Of a DNA stretch of 64,000 nt, positions 61,894-64,000 are shown piece by piece. The stretch spans positions 27,789-91,788 of the forward strand of contig NZ_JAUFPL010000025.1 of NCBI RefSeq assembly GCF_030409215.1. Reading direction: 5' to 3'. The translations under genes and the position numbers were made by a program. This DNA is from Halomonas ramblicola (lineage in GTDB: Bacteria; Pseudomonadota; Gammaproteobacteria; Pseudomonadales; Halomonadaceae). Position 1 is the stretch's first letter, and each line of letters starts with the position of its first letter. Under the pieces are notes generated by a model. It searched no databases and had not been told where the DNA came from. It worked only from the letters and a program-made list of their open reading frames with translations.

Positions 61894-62640
61894 TCAGCGG
61901 ACCGGTCGCAGGTTCGAGAAGCCCTCGAAACGTCCGGTGAAGGGCTTGGGTCGCGGGAAGGCCAGGTCGCCGTGCTTGCTGGTGCCGAGCCCCAGGCCGA
62001 CCAGGGCCTCGGCCAGCTTGACGGCGGCGGTGACGCCCTCGACCACCGGCAGGCCGACTTCGCGGCTGATGGTATCGGTCAGGTCGGCCATGCCACCGCA
62101 GCCCAGCACGATGGCGCCGATGCCGTCCTCATCGCGGGCACGCTCGCACTCCTCGATGATGCGGGTGAGGGCGGCGTCACCGTCATCTTCCAGGTCCAGC
62201 ACCGGGATCTCCGCGGCGCGCACCCGCCGGCAGTGGTGGGCGAAGCCGTACTGCTCCAGCAGGTGCTCGGCGATGATGCCAGTACGCCCCAGGGTGGTGA
62301 CGATGGAGAAGCGGGTGCTGATCAGGGTGGCCATGTGGAAGGCCGCCTCGGCGATGCCGATCACCGGCGCACGGGTCAGCTCCCGGGCGGCCAGCAGCCC
62401 CGGATCGCCGAAGCAGGCGATGACATAGGCATCGGCGTCCTCGCGCTCGCCGGCCAGCACCTCCTCCAGCACCCCCACGGCGCTGATCGCCTCGTCGAAG
62501 TGGCTCTCGATGGAGACCGGGCCGTGGGCCGGCTGTGTGGCGGTGATGCGGGTGCCCGGTGACGCGATGTGGCGGGCCGCTTCGCCGATGGTGGCGGTCA
62601 TGCCGGCGGTGGTGTTGGGGTTGATGATGCGCAGGTGCAT
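61894..62640 (-). CDS. Allantoin racemase (Asp/Glu/hydantoin racemase family)
   Basis: 248-residue cofactor-independent racemase. The two catalytic cysteines are Cys76 (IACFGDP) and Cys181 (LGCGGM), and the N-terminus LRIINPNTTAGMT (3-15) is that of HyuE/allantoin racemases. Interconverts R- and S-allantoin so that PuuE can use both. ATG 62640 has GGAG upstream. First gene of the unit with two NCS1 permeases, divergent from puuE across a region with three TGTAYACA boxes. Confidence 0.89.
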   Translation of the reverse strand: MHLRIINPNTTAGMTATIGEAARHIASPGTRITATQPAHGPVSIESHFDEAISAVGVLEEVLAGEREDADAYVIACFGDPGLLAARELTRAPVIGIAEAAFHMATLISTRFSIVTTLGRTGIIAEHLLEQYGFAHHCRRVRAAEIPVLDLEDDGDAALTRIIEECERARDEDGIGAIVLGCGGMADLTDTISREVGLPVVEGVTAAVKLAEALVGLGLGTSKHGDLAFPRPKPFTGRFEGFSNLRPVR

Positions 62641-62671
62641 GGGAAGGCTCCGAGTGGATGAGCGATGTCTT

Positions 62672-62940
62672 TGTACACAAAATAGATTGCTTTTGTGCAT
62701 GACGCAAGGCGAGAGGTTTCGCATCGAGGAAGTCGTCCAACCCCTTGATTGGCGAGTTCTTTCGGCGGGGGGATCGGCTTCGGTAGGGAATCTTGCGGGT
62801 AATACCTTGGTCTAAGTCGCGATTTGGGCACAATGATTGTCGTCAATTATTGAATAATTTTGTATACATAAATATGGGATGCAGGTGCTTGAAGTTGGAT
62901 TGGAGACACCCTATCTTGTCTTTGTATACATAAGGCCTTC
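62672..62940. promoter_or_regulatory. Three purine-cluster boxes (d, e, f) between allantoin racemase and puuE
   Basis: TGTACACA at 62672-62679, TGTATACA at 62861-62868 and TGTATACA at 62933-62940, each flanked by T-runs and A-runs (TTTGTATACATAA). The 358-base gap 62641-62998 has no gene. Box d serves the racemase side; boxes e and f serve puuE. Confidence 0.6.
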
Positions 62941-62998
62941 GTCTTCGCCTCGCCGATGACGGTTGCCCCGGATCCCAGAACAACCAGGAAGCCACGCC

Positions 62999-63937
62999 AT
63001 GACCCGGACACCTCAGGCTGACTATCCCCGCGACCTGATCGGCTACGGCCGCACGCCCCCTCACGCCAACTGGCCCGGCAACGCCAGGATCGCCGTGCAG
63101 TTCGTGCTCAACTACGAGGAGGGCGGCGAGAACTGCGTGCTGCACGGCGACGCCGGCTCCGAGCAGTTCCTCTCCGAGATCATCGGGGCGGCCGCCTACC
63201 CGGACCGCCACCTGAGCATGGAGTCGATCTACGAGTACGGCTCACGGGCCGGGGTCTGGCGGATCCTGCGTGAGTTCGAGCGCCGCGGCCTGCCGCTCAC
63301 CGTGTTCGGCGTGGCGATGGCCCTGGAGCGCCACCCCGAGGTGGCTCACGCCTTCAAGGAGCTGGGCCACGAGATCGCCTGCCACGGCTATCGCTGGATC
63401 CACTACCAGGAAGTGCCGGAGCACGTCGAGCGCGAGCACCTGCAGAAGGCCGTGGAGATCTTCGAGCGTCTCTACGGCGAGAAGCCACTGGGCTGGTACA
63501 CCGGCCGCGACAGCCCCAACACCCGCCGGCTGGTGCTCGACGAGGGCGGCTTCCTCTACGACAGCGACTACTACGGCGACGACCTGCCGTTCTGGACCCG
63601 CGAGACGGACAGCCAGGGAGTGGAGCACGACCACCTGATCGTGCCCTATACCCTGGACAGCAACGACATGCGCTTCGCCGCGCCCCAGGGCTTCAATACC
63701 GCCGACCACTTCTTCACCTACCTGCGCGACGCCTTCGACGTCCTCTATGCGGAGGGGGATGAGTCGCCCAAGATGCTCTCGGTGGGCATGCACTGCCGCC
63801 TGCTGGGGCGTCCCGGCCGCTTCCGCGCCCTGCAGCGCTTCCTCGACCACATCGAGGCCCACGACCGGGTGTGGGTGGCGCGGCGTGTCGACATCGCCCG
63901 CCACTGGGCCGAACACCATCCGGCCCCGGTACGCTGA
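62999..63937 (+). CDS. puuE: Allantoinase PuuE (polysaccharide-deacetylase fold)
   Basis: Hydrolyses allantoin to allantoate. 312 residues of the metal-independent PuuE type: NYEEGGENCVLHGDAGSE (about 37-54), SMESIYEYGSRAGVWRILR (about 73-91), GHEIACHGYRWIHYQ (about 122-136) with the NodB-fold histidines and WYTGRDSPNTRRL. ATG 62999 (AGGA upstream) is preferred over the in-frame 62963. Final step visible here; allantoate-degrading genes would lie beyond the edge. Confidence 0.93.
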   Translation: MTRTPQADYPRDLIGYGRTPPHANWPGNARIAVQFVLNYEEGGENCVLHGDAGSEQFLSEIIGAAAYPDRHLSMESIYEYGSRAGVWRILREFERRGLPLTVFGVAMALERHPEVAHAFKELGHEIACHGYRWIHYQEVPEHVEREHLQKAVEIFERLYGEKPLGWYTGRDSPNTRRLVLDEGGFLYDSDYYGDDLPFWTRETDSQGVEHDHLIVPYTLDSNDMRFAAPQGFNTADHFFTYLRDAFDVLYAEGDESPKMLSVGMHCRLLGRPGRFRALQRFLDHIEAHDRVWVARRVDIARHWAEHHPAPVR

Positions 63938-64000
63938 GGCGGCCGCCAGCATGGTGTGCCGCTCGCTGAACGAGAAGGCCCCGTCCGACGGCGTCGGCGC
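63938..64000. other. Right edge, 63 bases
   Basis: An open frame from ATG 63952 (MVCRSLNEKAPSDGVG) reaches the edge with only a distant GAGG upstream. Too short to call as a gene. Confidence 0.3.

Noticed and set aside
63952..64000. Start of a gene at the right edge
   Set aside because: Only 16 codons are visible with a poorly spaced ribosome site; a gene on either strand cannot be decided.
1..64000. CRISPR arrays, tRNA or rRNA genes, phage genes, complete insertion sequences
   Set aside because: I read for regularly spaced repeats, tRNA-like cloverleaf segments and transposase or integrase motifs and saw none that could be supported; a tRNAscan or ISfinder run would be decisive.

Overview
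The window looks like chromosome of a halophilic gammaproteobacterium of the Halomonas/Chromohalobacter type. The basis is high GC with strong GC3 over most of the sequence and a gene set rich in osmolyte functions (glycine-betaine ABC importer ProVWX, a BCCT carrier, choline sulfatase, gamma-butyrobetaine dioxygenase), plus a PHB phasin and the membrane-bound urate oxidase PuuD. No rRNA, tRNA, CRISPR array, phage or complete insertion sequence is visible. This is inference from gene content; no database search was run.

Layout. 1-8.5 kb: partial tartrate/D-malate dehydrogenase with a divergent LysR regulator, a GT4 glycosyltransferase, a TVP38 membrane protein, gamma-butyrobetaine dioxygenase with a divergent LysR gene, mtfA, and a GNAT-nitrilase fusion. 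8.6-13 kb: a UgpBAEC-like ABC importer behind a candidate Pho box. 13-18 kb: BCCT carrier, betC choline sulfatase and its LysR regulator. 18-23.6 kb: glycolate oxidase glcDEF, glcG and the regulator glcC; the 3' end of glcF is tandemly repeated. 23.7-43.9 kb: a large acid-catabolism locus containing a GntR regulator, a lactonase-like amidohydrolase, two 3-hydroxyisobutyrate-dehydrogenase-family reductases, a TRAP importer, a PdxA2-like dehydrogenase, L-fuconate dehydratase, a LysR gene, an aldehyde dehydrogenase, a tripartite tricarboxylate (TctCBA) importer, a D-2-hydroxyacid dehydrogenase, a gamma-carbonic-anhydrase-like protein, a crotonase and a CaiB-type CoA transferase. 43.9-47.7 kb: etfBA, an etfA 3' scar, a decayed lactate permease, a GST and a phasin. 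48-51.3 kb: proVWX. 51.4-63.9 kb: a phosphoribosyltransferase, a Tsx-like porin and a purine-catabolism cluster (NCS2 permease, uraD, uraH, puuD, GntR, two NCS1 permeases, allantoin racemase, puuE).

How the parts fit. The 23.7-43.9 kb locus is tied together by a near-palindromic motif (AATTATG, two variable bases, TTCA) found six times, always upstream of a transcription unit and once upstream of the GntR gene itself. I read this as one GntR regulon joining two solute importers to an oxidative sugar-acid or hydroxy-acid pathway whose substrate I cannot name. The purine cluster has its own repeated box (TGTAYACA, six copies in intergenic DNA, including upstream of its GntR gene) and a near-perfect RutR-type box upstream of the purine permease. 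It encodes urate to 5-hydroxyisourate (PuuD), OHCU (UraH), allantoin (UraD), racemisation, and allantoate (PuuE).

The locus also carries scars: a 103-bp tandem repeat at the glcF 3' end, a diverged copy of the etfA 3' end, an lldP remnant with a 13-bp duplication behind an apparently intact LldR-type operator, a truncated 25-codon ORF, and a 137-bp palindromic element inserted between uraH and puuD.
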